Source of the DNA: Planctomycetales bacterium
GTDB lineage: Bacteria; Planctomycetota; Planctomycetia; Planctomycetales; Planctomycetaceae
NCBI GenBank assembly: GCA_020050375.1
Contig: JAGVKR010000391.1
Location: forward strand, 1-5,057
DNA: 5,057 bases
Reading direction: 5' to 3'
Positions 1-5,057 of this stretch are shown here, piece by piece. The notes under the pieces were generated by a model, which saw only the letters and a program-made list of their open reading frames with translations, did no database searches and was not told the DNA's origin. How positions within the stretch are numbered: the stretch's first letter is position 1; each line of letters starts with the position of its first letter. The translations under genes were made by a program, and so were the position numbers.

Positions 1-1309
1 CCAGGAGGTCGTTGGGATAAACTTCTCCCCAGGCAATCGCCACATCGTGAATTCGGATCTGGTACTGCCGTTGATTGAGACGGATGTTGTCGCGGATCCG
101 CACGCGCGGCAGGATGATCCCCAGCTCCTGGGCGATCTTGTGCCGAATGCGTGTGACCCGTTCGAGCAGATCGTTGCCAGTCGAGGCGTCGGCCAGACGG
201 ATCAGTCCGTAGCCGAGCTCCAGCTCCATCGGATCGACGAACAGGTTGTCCTCGGGCTGCGGCGCGGGCTTCTTTTCGACAGGTTCGCCCGGCTCAGGTT
301 CCACAGCTTCAGCCGCGGCCTGCGCCTTGCCCCGCGACAGGACGATCGCCGTCGTGACGAGCCCCCCGGCCAGAATCAACAACGGCAGGCGGGGAAGCCC
401 CGTAAACGACATCGCACCAAGAAACACCGCCGAGACCCCCAGGGCTTCGGGGCGAACGAACAATTGACCGATGACATCGTCCGGCAGGTCGCTGTCGGCC
501 GAAGTTCGTGTGACGAGGAGACCCGAGGCGAGGGCGATCAGAAAGGCGGGGACTTGTGTGACCAGGCCGTCGCCGATCGTCAGCCGCGTGAAGACGAGCA
601 TTGCGTCCCCCAGCGACATCCCGTGCTCGAACAGCCCCATGTACATGCCGCCGACGATGTTGATCAGCGTGATCACCATCCCGGCGATCGCGTCCCCCCG
701 GACGAACTTTCCGGCGCCGTCCATCGCTCCGTAGAAATCGGCCTGGGCGACAACTTCGCCGCGGCGCTCGCGGGCCTTTTCGGCATCGATGATCCCGGCT
801 CCCAGATCGGCGTCGATCGCCATCTGCTTGCCCGGCATGCCGTCCAGAGCGAAGCGGGCCGCCACCTCACTGATCCGGGACGTCCCCTTGGTGATGACAA
901 GAAACTGGATCGCGATCAGGATCACGAAGATGATCAATCCGACGGCGACTTCTCCGCCGGCAACGAAATCGCCGAAGATGCGAATCACATCCCCCGCGGC
1001 ACTGGCGCCGTCGATTCCGCCGCGTGTCAGAATCAAGCGCGTCGACGCCACGTTCAACACCAGCCGGGCGAGCGTCGTCCCCAGGAGCAGCGACGGGAAG
1101 ACGCTGAATTCCAGGGGCTTGCGGACGTACAAGGCCGTCAGCAGAATCATCACCGAGACGGTGATGTTGGCCGAAAGCAGGAGGTCGAGGAGCGCAGGAG
1201 GCAGCGGCACGACGATCACGAGGATCGACGCCACGATCAGCGCCGGAACGACCAGCCCCATATTTCGGGACCAGAATCCGCGCACAGCAGCCGGTGCCGC
1301 TGAAGGCAT
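1..1309 (-). CDS. flhA: Flagellar biosynthesis protein FlhA, N-terminal part (gene cut by left window edge)
   Basis: Reading the minus strand from ATG at 1309 gives 436 residues with no stop before the window edge. FlhA proteins are usually about 690 residues, so the C-terminal cytoplasmic domain is mostly missing here. FlhA is the nonameric inner-membrane component of the flagellar type III export gate; its cytoplasmic domain docks substrate-chaperone complexes. Visible: about eight hydrophobic segments (roughly residues 17-38, 43-61, 69-89, 113-140, 205-227, 244-266, 286-304, 306-325). The FHIPEP family signature lies at 145-168 with core LDGMPGKQMAIDAD, followed by DFYGAMDGAGKFVRGDAIAG at 191-210. 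Lys201 and Asp206 appear to match the conserved charged Lys/Asp pair of the family. A Pro/Glu/Ala-rich linker (330-352) leads into VDPMELELGYGLI (358-370) and VRIRDNIRLN (403-412), which favour FlhA over the virulence-type paralogue SctV. The start is supported by GGAGG five bases upstream. Identification is firm; what follows downstream is unknown. Confidence 0.96.
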   Translation of the reverse strand, partial: MPSAAPAAVRGFWSRNMGLVVPALIVASILVIVVPLPPALLDLLLSANITVSVMILLTALYVRKPLEFSVFPSLLLGTTLARLVLNVASTRLILTRGGIDGASAAGDVIRIFGDFVAGGEVAVGLIIFVILIAIQFLVITKGTSRISEVAARFALDGMPGKQMAIDADLGAGIIDAEKARERRGEVVAQADFYGAMDGAGKFVRGDAIAGMVITLINIVGGMYMGLFEHGMSLGDAMLVFTRLTIGDGLVTQVPAFLIALASGLLVTRTSADSDLPDDVIGQLFVRPEALGVSAVFLGAMSFTGLPRLPLLILAGGLVTTAIVLSRGKAQAAAEAVEPEPGEPVEKKPAPQPEDNLFVDPMELELGYGLIRLADASTGNDLLERVTRIRHKIAQELGIILPRVRIRDNIRLNQRQYQIRIHDVAIAWGEVYPNDLL

Positions 1310-1314
1310 CCGTG

Positions 1315-1319
1315 CCTCC
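1315..1319 (-). promoter_or_regulatory. Ribosome binding site of flhA
   Basis: GGAGG on the minus strand, separated by five bases (CACGG) from ATG at 1309. It selects this start over the next in-frame ATG (codon 17, at 1261), which lies at the edge of the first membrane segment and would leave almost no N-terminal tail. No start codon occurs in frame between the predicted transcription start (about 1372) and 1309. Confidence 0.8.
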
Positions 1320-1376
1320 GCCGGGGATAAATAAGGAAGGGATTTCGAGAGGGAATGCAGAAGACGTGAGTGGCGC

Positions 1377-1407
1377 GGGTGATACCGCAACCGGGAGAAT
1401 CTGTCCA
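1377..1407 (-). promoter_or_regulatory. Predicted flhA promoter, member of a shared 31-bp promoter pair
   Basis: On the minus strand, TGGACA (1402-1407) is followed after 17 bp by TATCAC (1379-1384). The match to the sigma70 -35 box is 5/6 and to the -10 box 4/6. The predicted start near 1372 leaves a leader of about 60 nt before the flhA ATG. The whole 31 bp align without gaps to 4646-4676, upstream of the polysaccharide-export operon, with 24 identical positions including the last 14 (TTGCGGTATCACCC). Conservation within the spacer (TTGCGG directly before the -10) goes beyond what an ordinary sigma70 promoter requires, so an alternative sigma factor or an overlapping regulator site is possible. 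The -35/-10 reading is inference; the repeat itself is directly visible. Confidence 0.6.
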
Positions 1408-1430
1408 GAGCGATTTCCCGAACAAAGAGC

Positions 1431-1447
1431 CGGGGCGTGTCGCCCCG
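1431..1447. repeat. GC-rich inverted repeat between the tRNA terminator and the flhA promoter
   Basis: CGGGGCG, loop TGT, CGCCCCG: a perfect 7-bp stem with a 3-nt loop, starting 24 bp upstream of the flhA -35 box. No run of T follows on either strand, so it is not a classical intrinsic terminator, though it could back up the one at 1482-1518. A similar CGGGGC-N4-GCCCC element lies at 4521-4535. Role unknown. Confidence 0.5.
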
Positions 1448-1481
1448 AATCACCTGAATTACCCGGTCTGCACGTCTAACG

Positions 1482-1518
1482 AAAAAGGCATCCCTCGTCG
1501 AAACGAGGAATGCCTTTT
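1482..1518 (-). terminator. Intrinsic terminator downstream of tRNA-Asp, possibly bidirectional
   Basis: On the minus strand a 12-bp stem with one internal mismatch (arms 1503-1514 and 1487-1498) closes on a UUCG loop and is followed by five T (complement of 1482-1486). It begins 16 bases past the tRNA 3' end and lies upstream of the flhA promoter, so it should end the tRNA transcript and insulate flhA. On the plus strand the same stem is followed by TTTTAT, so it could act in both directions, but no plus-strand gene leads into it. Confidence 0.85.
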
Positions 1519-1533
1519 ATGCGAGGGCCAGAG

Positions 1534-1608
<75 letters not shown>

Positions 1609-1619
1609 AGGAAGACCCG

Positions 1620-1647
1620 ATTGTAGCGAATGCCGCCCGGCCGTCAA
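1620..1647 (-). promoter_or_regulatory. Sigma70-type promoter of tRNA-Asp
   Basis: On the minus strand TTGACG (1642-1647) is separated by 16 bp from TACAAT (1620-1625); each box matches the consensus at 5/6 positions. The -10 box ends 11 bp before the mature tRNA 5' end, giving a leader of only a few nucleotides, typical of a stable-RNA promoter. It lies 85 bp past the stop codon of the preceding gene, so the tRNA does not depend on the export operon for transcription. Confidence 0.8.
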
Positions 1648-1708
1648 TCAATTCGATGCGATCGGCCGAGGGCACGGGCATCGATCGCCTTCCGCGGGAA
1701 GCCGTTTT

Positions 1709-1730
1709 CCGGTCGTGCGATTCGCACCGG
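1709..1730 (-). other. Imperfect hairpin just after the stop codon of the Wzz-like gene
   Basis: CCGGT (1709-1713) pairs with ACCGG (1726-1730), with an inner GCG-ATT-CGC stem and a 3-nt bulge. Alternatively 1715-1727 forms GTGCGA-T-TCGCAC. It begins three bases past the stop codon, where an operon terminator would be expected, but it is followed on the minus strand by GGAAAACGG and not by a T run. It may act in 3'-end processing or be a weak terminator. No better terminator for the export operon is seen in 1609-1732. Confidence 0.35.
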
Positions 1731-1753
1731 TTTCAGGCGACCGGTTTCAGCCG
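1726..1753. repeat. 14-bp tandem duplication spanning the 3' end of the Wzz-like gene
   Basis: Two adjacent 14-bp units, 1726-1739 and 1740-1753, match at 13 of 14 positions (shared core ACCGGTTTCAG). The stop codon of the Wzz-like gene (1733-1735) lies in the left unit. Because 14 is not a multiple of three, removing one unit changes the reading frame at the C-terminus. Confidence 0.8.
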
Positions 1754-3181
1754 CCGGAGACGGGCGAGGTTGTCTTCCTCGTGCGACCGGAATTGATCGT
1801 GGATTCTCAGTCCCTGCGACGTGCCTGTAGTCGACGTGGCGCGCGTCGGACTGCGGAGAAAGCCTCGCAGGAATCCGCCGCTGACGATCGTCCCGGCCAG
1901 ACCGGCCCACAGCAGGTGCTGTGGCAGCGAAGGGGCGATCGGTTCCGCCAGAAGCGTGGGGGACTCGGTGATGTTGACGCGGCGGCTCTCGGCCTCACGG
2001 CGTGTGGCGGCGATCTCCCGGCGGACCCGGTCGTGCTCCTTTTGCAGGAAGTCCAGCTCCTGGCGGGCGTCGGCCAGTTGCGGATCGAGCGCCTGTTGCT
2101 CCTCGCGCAAGGCAGTCGCGGAGGCGAGCTGACGTTCGAGCACCTGTTCGGCAAGCGTCACTTGTCGGCATTTTTCTTCCAGCGCCGTCAATAACAGAAC
2201 GGCTGTCGCAGGAGGGCTGGCCTGCGGATGGGCGTCGGATTCCGTCGACGATGCTTGAACGACGGAAGAATTTGCGATGAGTCCTGCCTGGGAAGCGAGC
2301 TGCTGCCCGGTTTGGTCGATCTGGGTTTTCAATCCCAACATGCGGGGATGATTGCGGCCGTAGACTTTGGCAGCGGTCTCGAACGCGGATTCGAGCTGAC
2401 GCAGTTCGTCCTTCAATCGAATCGCTCCCGCGACGTCGCGCGTCGCCGACCATGCCGAGCCCTCGGGGAGACGCGCCACAATCTGTTCGACAGAGACCCC
2501 GGCGCGCACTTCTTGGCAGGCAATGGCCAATTGATCTTCGGCTTCGATGCGGTGTTCGCGGGCCTGTTGGAGTTCGAGATCCAGCGTGCGAAGTCTTGCG
2601 GGGCTGTGGGGCGATTCAGGCGATTCGCGATCGCGGGAGGCGACTCGGGCCTGCAGTTCGGAAACGCGGGCCTGCTGTTGTTCGAGAGCCTGTGCCAGTT
2701 GCACGGACTCCCGATGGCGATCATCGGTTGTGAAGTCGGCCACTTCCGGAGCAAGGCTTTGCAGCGAGCGGACGCCGGCATCAACGACGGCGGTCAAAAC
2801 GGCGACCGCCTGCCGGGCATCGGTCGTGCGATAGCGCAGCTCGATGTCAGCGCGATCGCCGTCGCGTTCGTGCGAGACATCCAGTCGATTGAGAAACGTG
2901 TCGATCTCGGAATCGAGAGTCGCCGCGTGCGGATCCGATGCGGCTCGCTCCTGAAGCAACTCGGACGCCGCGGTGACGACCTCTGGTGAAAGAAACGATT
3001 CTTCGACGTCGGATTTTTCGAACGTGTCGAGGGAGCTCGCGATCAGGGAAACTGGGGCCGAAACACAGGCCGAGGCGACGTATTCCGGATCACAGCTCCG
3101 ATTCCAGCACCAGCCGGCCGCGAGCGAGAGGGGCGCCGCTGCCAGGGCCGCACACAGCCACAGTTTTCGACGAACGGTCAT
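1733..3181 (-). CDS. Wzz/GumC-type polysaccharide chain-length or co-polymerase protein, no kinase domain
   Basis: 482 residues. Proteins of this class sit in the inner membrane and project a coiled-coil periplasmic domain that works with a Wza-type exporter and sets polysaccharide length or couples synthesis to export. Visible: a membrane segment at about 7-24; a long periplasmic region with predicted coiled coils at about 155-182, 200-225, 255-295 and 332-402; the YGRNHPRMLGLKTQI motif at 274-288, typical of the GNVR/GumC region; a Pro-containing stretch 405-420 (TESPTLLAEPIAPSLP) before a second membrane segment at about 421-442; and a 40-residue basic cytoplasmic tail. No Walker A/B motif or tyrosine cluster is present, so this is not a fused BY-kinase. 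The ATG is part of an ATGA overlap with the stop of the upstream gene and has only a weak GGA seven bases upstream, so translational coupling is likely. The C-terminus may have been shortened by a 14-bp duplication. The exact substrate cannot be told. Confidence 0.82.
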   Translation of the reverse strand: MTVRRKLWLCAALAAAPLSLAAGWCWNRSCDPEYVASACVSAPVSLIASSLDTFEKSDVEESFLSPEVVTAASELLQERAASDPHAATLDSEIDTFLNRLDVSHERDGDRADIELRYRTTDARQAVAVLTAVVDAGVRSLQSLAPEVADFTTDDRHRESVQLAQALEQQQARVSELQARVASRDRESPESPHSPARLRTLDLELQQAREHRIEAEDQLAIACQEVRAGVSVEQIVARLPEGSAWSATRDVAGAIRLKDELRQLESAFETAAKVYGRNHPRMLGLKTQIDQTGQQLASQAGLIANSSVVQASSTESDAHPQASPPATAVLLLTALEEKCRQVTLAEQVLERQLASATALREEQQALDPQLADARQELDFLQKEHDRVRREIAATRREAESRRVNITESPTLLAEPIAPSLPQHLLWAGLAGTIVSGGFLRGFLRSPTRATSTTGTSQGLRIHDQFRSHEEDNLARLRRLKPVA

Positions 3182-4464
3182 GGCTTATTCCAAAGGTCTC
3201 CGACGGCCCGTTTGAGCTTGCCACCGGTGGTTGGCTCGACGTGCAGCACATCTCCCGGTTCGACCGGCGGCGAAGCGGCGGGGTGCTCGTCGTAATCGGC
3301 GACGTGCAAGACCCATCGCTGTGCGAGACGCCCTTCAGCGGCCTGCCGAATCAATGTGAAGTTGAGCGGCACGTCATGAGTTCGGATGCCTCCTGCCAGC
3401 TCGAGCGCCTGCCACACGTTCAATGTTCGCCCGGTCGGCAGCGGATAGGCGCCCGGTCGTTGAACGACACCCCCGATGCGGATCGGAAGGGTGGCCGCCT
3501 TGACGATCACCTCGTCTCCTTCGGCCAATTGCACCAGACGAAGCGACTGGCGATCTTCCGGACGGCTCAGGTCGTACCAGGTCGGCGACGGGATGGCGGA
3601 TTGCACCGGGCGCGTCTGGTCGACGTGGGCACTCGTTGTCGGAAGGCCGGATCCTTCGCTCGCGTGCGGCTGTCCTTCGGTGGTCTTGACGATCGTGGTG
3701 GATTCCGCGTGCGGGGGACGTCCGGCCTCGACGCTCAAAATCTCGAGGCTGTTGGCGAGTTGTTGGGGATGTTCGGTTCGGGTTGAAGTCGACGGCGGAT
3801 CATTGGGGGCAGGTTCGGATGTGTTCTGGTGCAGAGCGTCGCCTGCGGCGGTGTTTTCGGCCGCGTGCGAACGTCGCAGCAGGCCCACTTGGGTGCCAGC
3901 CGTCTTCTTCAAGCCGCCGGCGGAGATCAAAGCGGCATAGACGCTGGCGTCGGTGCGCGACAGTTCCACAAAGCCGGTCCGCTGAACGGCTCCGCCAACC
4001 TGGACTTTGACGGTCGGCGGATCGAGACTGCGGACCAGCACGCGCGGATGGACCAGGAATTCGCCCGCTCGGTAGCTCTCACCGAGGCTGGCTTCCATCT
4101 GCGCGGGAGTGCGATCGGCGACCGGGTATTCACTCAGGAATGGAGCTTCGATGGTTTGTTTGGCAGAAACGCGGACCGGGAACGTGTACGGCTTGCCGGG
4201 TTCGTACAGATCCCAGACCGTGACTTCCAACAGATCTTCGGGAGCGACCACGGGCTGTCTCGGCTCCGGTCGGAGAGCTTCAAGATCGAATCCGGGCGCG
4301 ACGTCGAGCGGTTGACTCACCCACTGCGTGAGCCACGCCAAAGCCGAGCCTTGCGACGATGCCGACGGAGGGGCATCGAGTAGCGCGCATCCCGAGAGAT
4401 GCACCGTCAGCAGGCCGGCGATGACACCGGCAACCAGACGCAGGCTTTGGTGAATTGTGACCAT
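3178..4464 (-). CDS. Wza-type polysaccharide export outer-membrane lipoprotein with SLBB domains
   Basis: 428 residues. Family members are periplasmic/outer-membrane lipoproteins that form the exit channel for capsular or exopolysaccharide. Visible: a lipoprotein signal peptide with lipobox LSGC (23-26, acylated Cys26); a poly-export domain at about 72-147 beginning VAPEDLLEVTVWDLYEPG (73-90); a first SLBB-type domain at about 151-198 (VKVQVGGAVQRTGFVEL); a Ser/Thr/Pro-rich low-complexity insert at about 199-292; then YDLSRPEDRQ (297-306) and a second SLBB domain at about 326-410 (IRIGGVVQRPGAYPLPTGRT, ending VEPGDVLHVEP). The protein ends soon after, with a short KLKRAVGDLWNKP tail that may be too short for the Wza-type membrane-crossing helix. 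The ATG at 4464 is the only start after an in-frame TGA ten codons upstream; no clear Shine-Dalgarno precedes it. It is the first gene of the operon and overlaps the Wzz-like gene by 4 bp. Confidence 0.88.
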   Translation of the reverse strand: MVTIHQSLRLVAGVIAGLLTVHLSGCALLDAPPSASSQGSALAWLTQWVSQPLDVAPGFDLEALRPEPRQPVVAPEDLLEVTVWDLYEPGKPYTFPVRVSAKQTIEAPFLSEYPVADRTPAQMEASLGESYRAGEFLVHPRVLVRSLDPPTVKVQVGGAVQRTGFVELSRTDASVYAALISAGGLKKTAGTQVGLLRRSHAAENTAAGDALHQNTSEPAPNDPPSTSTRTEHPQQLANSLEILSVEAGRPPHAESTTIVKTTEGQPHASEGSGLPTTSAHVDQTRPVQSAIPSPTWYDLSRPEDRQSLRLVQLAEGDEVIVKAATLPIRIGGVVQRPGAYPLPTGRTLNVWQALELAGGIRTHDVPLNFTLIRQAAEGRLAQRWVLHVADYDEHPAASPPVEPGDVLHVEPTTGGKLKRAVGDLWNKP

Positions 4465-4486
4465 AGCGCGACCCGGCCAGACGCGG

Positions 4487-4505
4487 GCGCGTCAAGACGA
4501 CGCGC
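4487..4505 (-). promoter_or_regulatory. GC-rich hairpin in the export-operon leader, close to the start codon
   Basis: GCGCGTC, a 5-nt loop, GACGCGC: a perfect 7-bp stem ending 22 bases upstream of the Wza-like ATG. The gene lacks a clear Shine-Dalgarno, so a stable stem here could influence ribosome access. No T run follows on the minus strand, so it is not a terminator. The regulatory role is inference. Confidence 0.4.
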
Positions 4506-4521
4506 GCGTGTCGAATTGATC

Positions 4522-4535
4522 GGGGCTCTAGCCCC
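4522..4535. repeat. Small inverted repeat GGGGC-TCTA-GCCCC in the export-operon leader
   Basis: A perfect 5-bp GC stem with a TCTA loop, about 58 bases upstream of the Wza-like start codon and inside the predicted transcript. It resembles the element at 1431-1447 (CGGGGC...GCCCC), which lies outside the flhA transcript. It could be a dispersed intergenic palindrome of this genome or a leader hairpin. Confidence 0.4.
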
Positions 4536-4645
4536 ATTGAGGATGGTGGTAGGGAAGTGTGAGAGAGGTGTGATCGCCTGGCGGCGACAGGGGAGTCGAG
4601 CGGTGGCATGATTCTCCGCGCAGCCGCTTTCACCGCAGGCGAGTG

Positions 4646-4676
4646 GGGTGATACCGCAAAGGGAAAAGTCGGTCAA
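4646..4676 (-). promoter_or_regulatory. Predicted promoter of the polysaccharide-export operon, second member of the shared pair
   Basis: On the minus strand TTGACC (4671-4676) lies 17 bp from TATCAC (4648-4653), matching the sigma70 boxes at 5/6 and 4/6. It aligns ungapped with the flhA promoter at 1377-1407 (24 of 31 identical), including the invariant TTGCGGTATCACCC. The predicted start near 4641 gives a leader of about 175 nt before the ATG at 4464, containing the hairpins at 4522-4535 and 4487-4505. The -35 box lies 56 bp from the divergent -35 box of the marR-type gene. Confidence 0.6.
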
Positions 4677-4732
4677 GATCGAGTGACGGCCCCCTGAGCG
4701 CTCCCCGGGACTCGAGCCGTCTTGAATCTCCC

Positions 4733-4760
4733 TTGATCTAAACCGCAGTAACCCTATGAT
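4733..4760 (+). promoter_or_regulatory. Predicted sigma70 promoter of the MarR-type gene
   Basis: TTGATC (4733-4738) and TATGAT (4755-4760) with a 16-bp spacer; matches of 4/6 and 5/6. The expected transcription start near 4767 leaves about 43 nt before the GTG start. Downstream, in the leader, TTCG-TGTG-CGAA (4779-4790) is a short inverted repeat flanked by direct copies of ATTGAT (4774-4779 and 4793-4798), in a suitable place for autorepressor binding, though the match to a MarR operator is not specific. Confidence 0.55.
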
Positions 4761-4798
4761 GCAAACAGAGGCAATTGATTCGTGTGCGAACGATTGAT

Positions 4799-4803
4799 AG
4801 GGG
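4799..4803 (+). promoter_or_regulatory. Ribosome binding site deciding the GTG start of the MarR-type gene
   Basis: AGGGG six bases upstream of GTG at 4810. The in-frame stop TAG at 4798-4800 overlaps it, so no upstream start is possible; the GTG is the only start codon before the conserved helix. Confidence 0.75.
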
Positions 4804-4809
4804 AAGTGC

Positions 4810-5057
4810 GTGCTCCAATACGAATTCGAAGAAAGTCTGGGGTACTGGATCTGCAGTACGTCCCACGCCTTCCGTCGAGCGCTGAACACCGAGCTCGAAA
4901 AAGAGGGGATCACCTTCCGCCAATGGGAGGTTCTTGCCTGGATCGCCTTTGAAGGGGGCCTGTCGCAGGTCGAGCTGGCTGAGCGACTGGGAATCGAAGC
5001 TCCGACCCTGGTCGGAATTCTCGATCGCATGGAACGAGACGGCTGGCTCGATCGGTA
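4810..5057 (+). CDS. MarR-family transcriptional regulator, N-terminal part (gene cut by right window edge)
   Basis: GTG at 4810 opens a frame of 82 complete codons still open at the window end; MarR proteins are usually about 140-160 residues, so roughly half is here. MarR proteins are dimeric winged-helix DNA-binding regulators, often ligand- or oxidation-responsive and often autorepressors. Visible: an N-terminal helix (FEESLGYWICSTSHAFRRAL, 6-25) that would start the dimer interface; ITFRQWEVLAWIA (34-46); and the helix-turn-helix LSQVELAERLGIEAPTLVGI (51-70) followed by LDRMERDGWLDR (71-82). The Arg of the wing motif region is the last full codon. Two cysteine-capable positions are limited to Cys15 in this part. 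The gene is divergent from the polysaccharide-export operon and may control it, itself, or genes further right; this cannot be decided from the window. Confidence 0.9.
   Translation, partial: MLQYEFEESLGYWICSTSHAFRRALNTELEKEGITFRQWEVLAWIAFEGGLSQVELAERLGIEAPTLVGILDRMERDGWLDR

Larger units (their letters stand above)
4465..4809. other. 345-bp divergent intergenic control region
   Basis: This gene-free stretch separates the export operon (minus) from the MarR-type gene (plus). Reading from the left, it holds the export-operon leader with two hairpins, an otherwise featureless CT-rich segment on the minus strand (about 4540-4600), the export-operon promoter, a 56-bp segment between the two -35 boxes with the 8-bp palindrome GAGCGCTC (4696-4703) inside a GACGGC...GCCGTC inverted pair (4685-4690 and 4716-4721), and the MarR promoter and leader. 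Open frames crossing it lack ribosome sites and recognisable protein content, so no small gene is called. Confidence 0.7.

Noticed and set aside
47..1303. A 418-codon open frame on the plus strand
   Set aside because: It lies opposite flhA, whose minus-strand product is unmistakable. The plus frame gives an Arg/Asp/His/Gln-rich product with no family resemblance and is a shadow caused by GC-rich codon use.
1..1309. A virulence-type (SctV) secretion protein instead of FlhA
   Set aside because: The segments after the membrane domain (VDPMELELGYGLI and VRIRDNIRLN) are closer to flagellar FlhA, although the missing C-terminus would settle it.
1377..1407. A sigma54 (-24/-12) reading of the shared promoter element
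   Set aside because: TTGC is present, but the required GG ten bases before the GC is absent at the right spacing in both copies; the 17-bp -35/-10 reading fits both.
1715..3786. Plus-strand open frames of 159, 253 and 266 codons
   Set aside because: They are antisense to the Wzz-like and Wza-like genes, have no recognisable domains, and lack ribosome sites.
4407..5030. A 207-codon minus-strand frame over the divergent region
   Set aside because: It covers the marR-type gene in antisense, the promoters and the start of the Wza-like gene. Its Arg/Ser-rich product looks non-coding.

Overview
The window looks like a piece of a GC-rich bacterial chromosome, most plausibly from a planctomycete. 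This rests on the feel of the proteins (a MarR regulator with a 'FEESLGYWIC' N-terminus and divergent Wza/GumC-type proteins beside a lone flhA) and on composition. It is inference, not a database result. Nothing suggests a plasmid, phage, insertion sequence or CRISPR array.

Layout, left to right. (1) Positions 1-1309, minus strand: the N-terminal 436 residues of the flagellar export-gate protein FlhA, which runs off the left edge, so its C-terminal domain is missing here. (2) Positions 1310-1533: the flhA leader and promoter, a GC-rich palindrome, and an intrinsic terminator that ends the tRNA transcript. (3) Positions 1534-1608, minus: tRNA-Asp(GTC), with its own strong sigma70-type promoter at 1620-1647. 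(4) Positions 1733-4464, minus: a two-gene polysaccharide-export operon. A Wza-type outer-membrane lipoprotein gene comes first. It overlaps by 4 bp (ATGA) with a gene for a Wzz/GumC-type inner-membrane coiled-coil protein that has no kinase domain. (5) Positions 4465-4809: a divergent control region with a long structured leader for the export operon and a promoter for the next gene. (6) Positions 4810-5057, plus: the start of a MarR-family regulator, cut by the right edge.

How the genes may work together: the Wza-like and Wzz-like proteins together would form the periplasm-spanning route for an exported polysaccharide. FlhA belongs to flagellar type III export. The two systems are functionally separate, but a 31-bp ungapped promoter match (24 of 31 identical, the last 14 consecutive) lies upstream of both flhA and the export operon, in the same orientation. 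It fits a -35/17-bp/-10 promoter in both cases. This suggests that the two share a sigma factor or regulator, linking motility and surface polysaccharide. The divergent MarR gene is a candidate local regulator of the export operon. I found no clearly novel system; the shared promoter is the most interesting signal.
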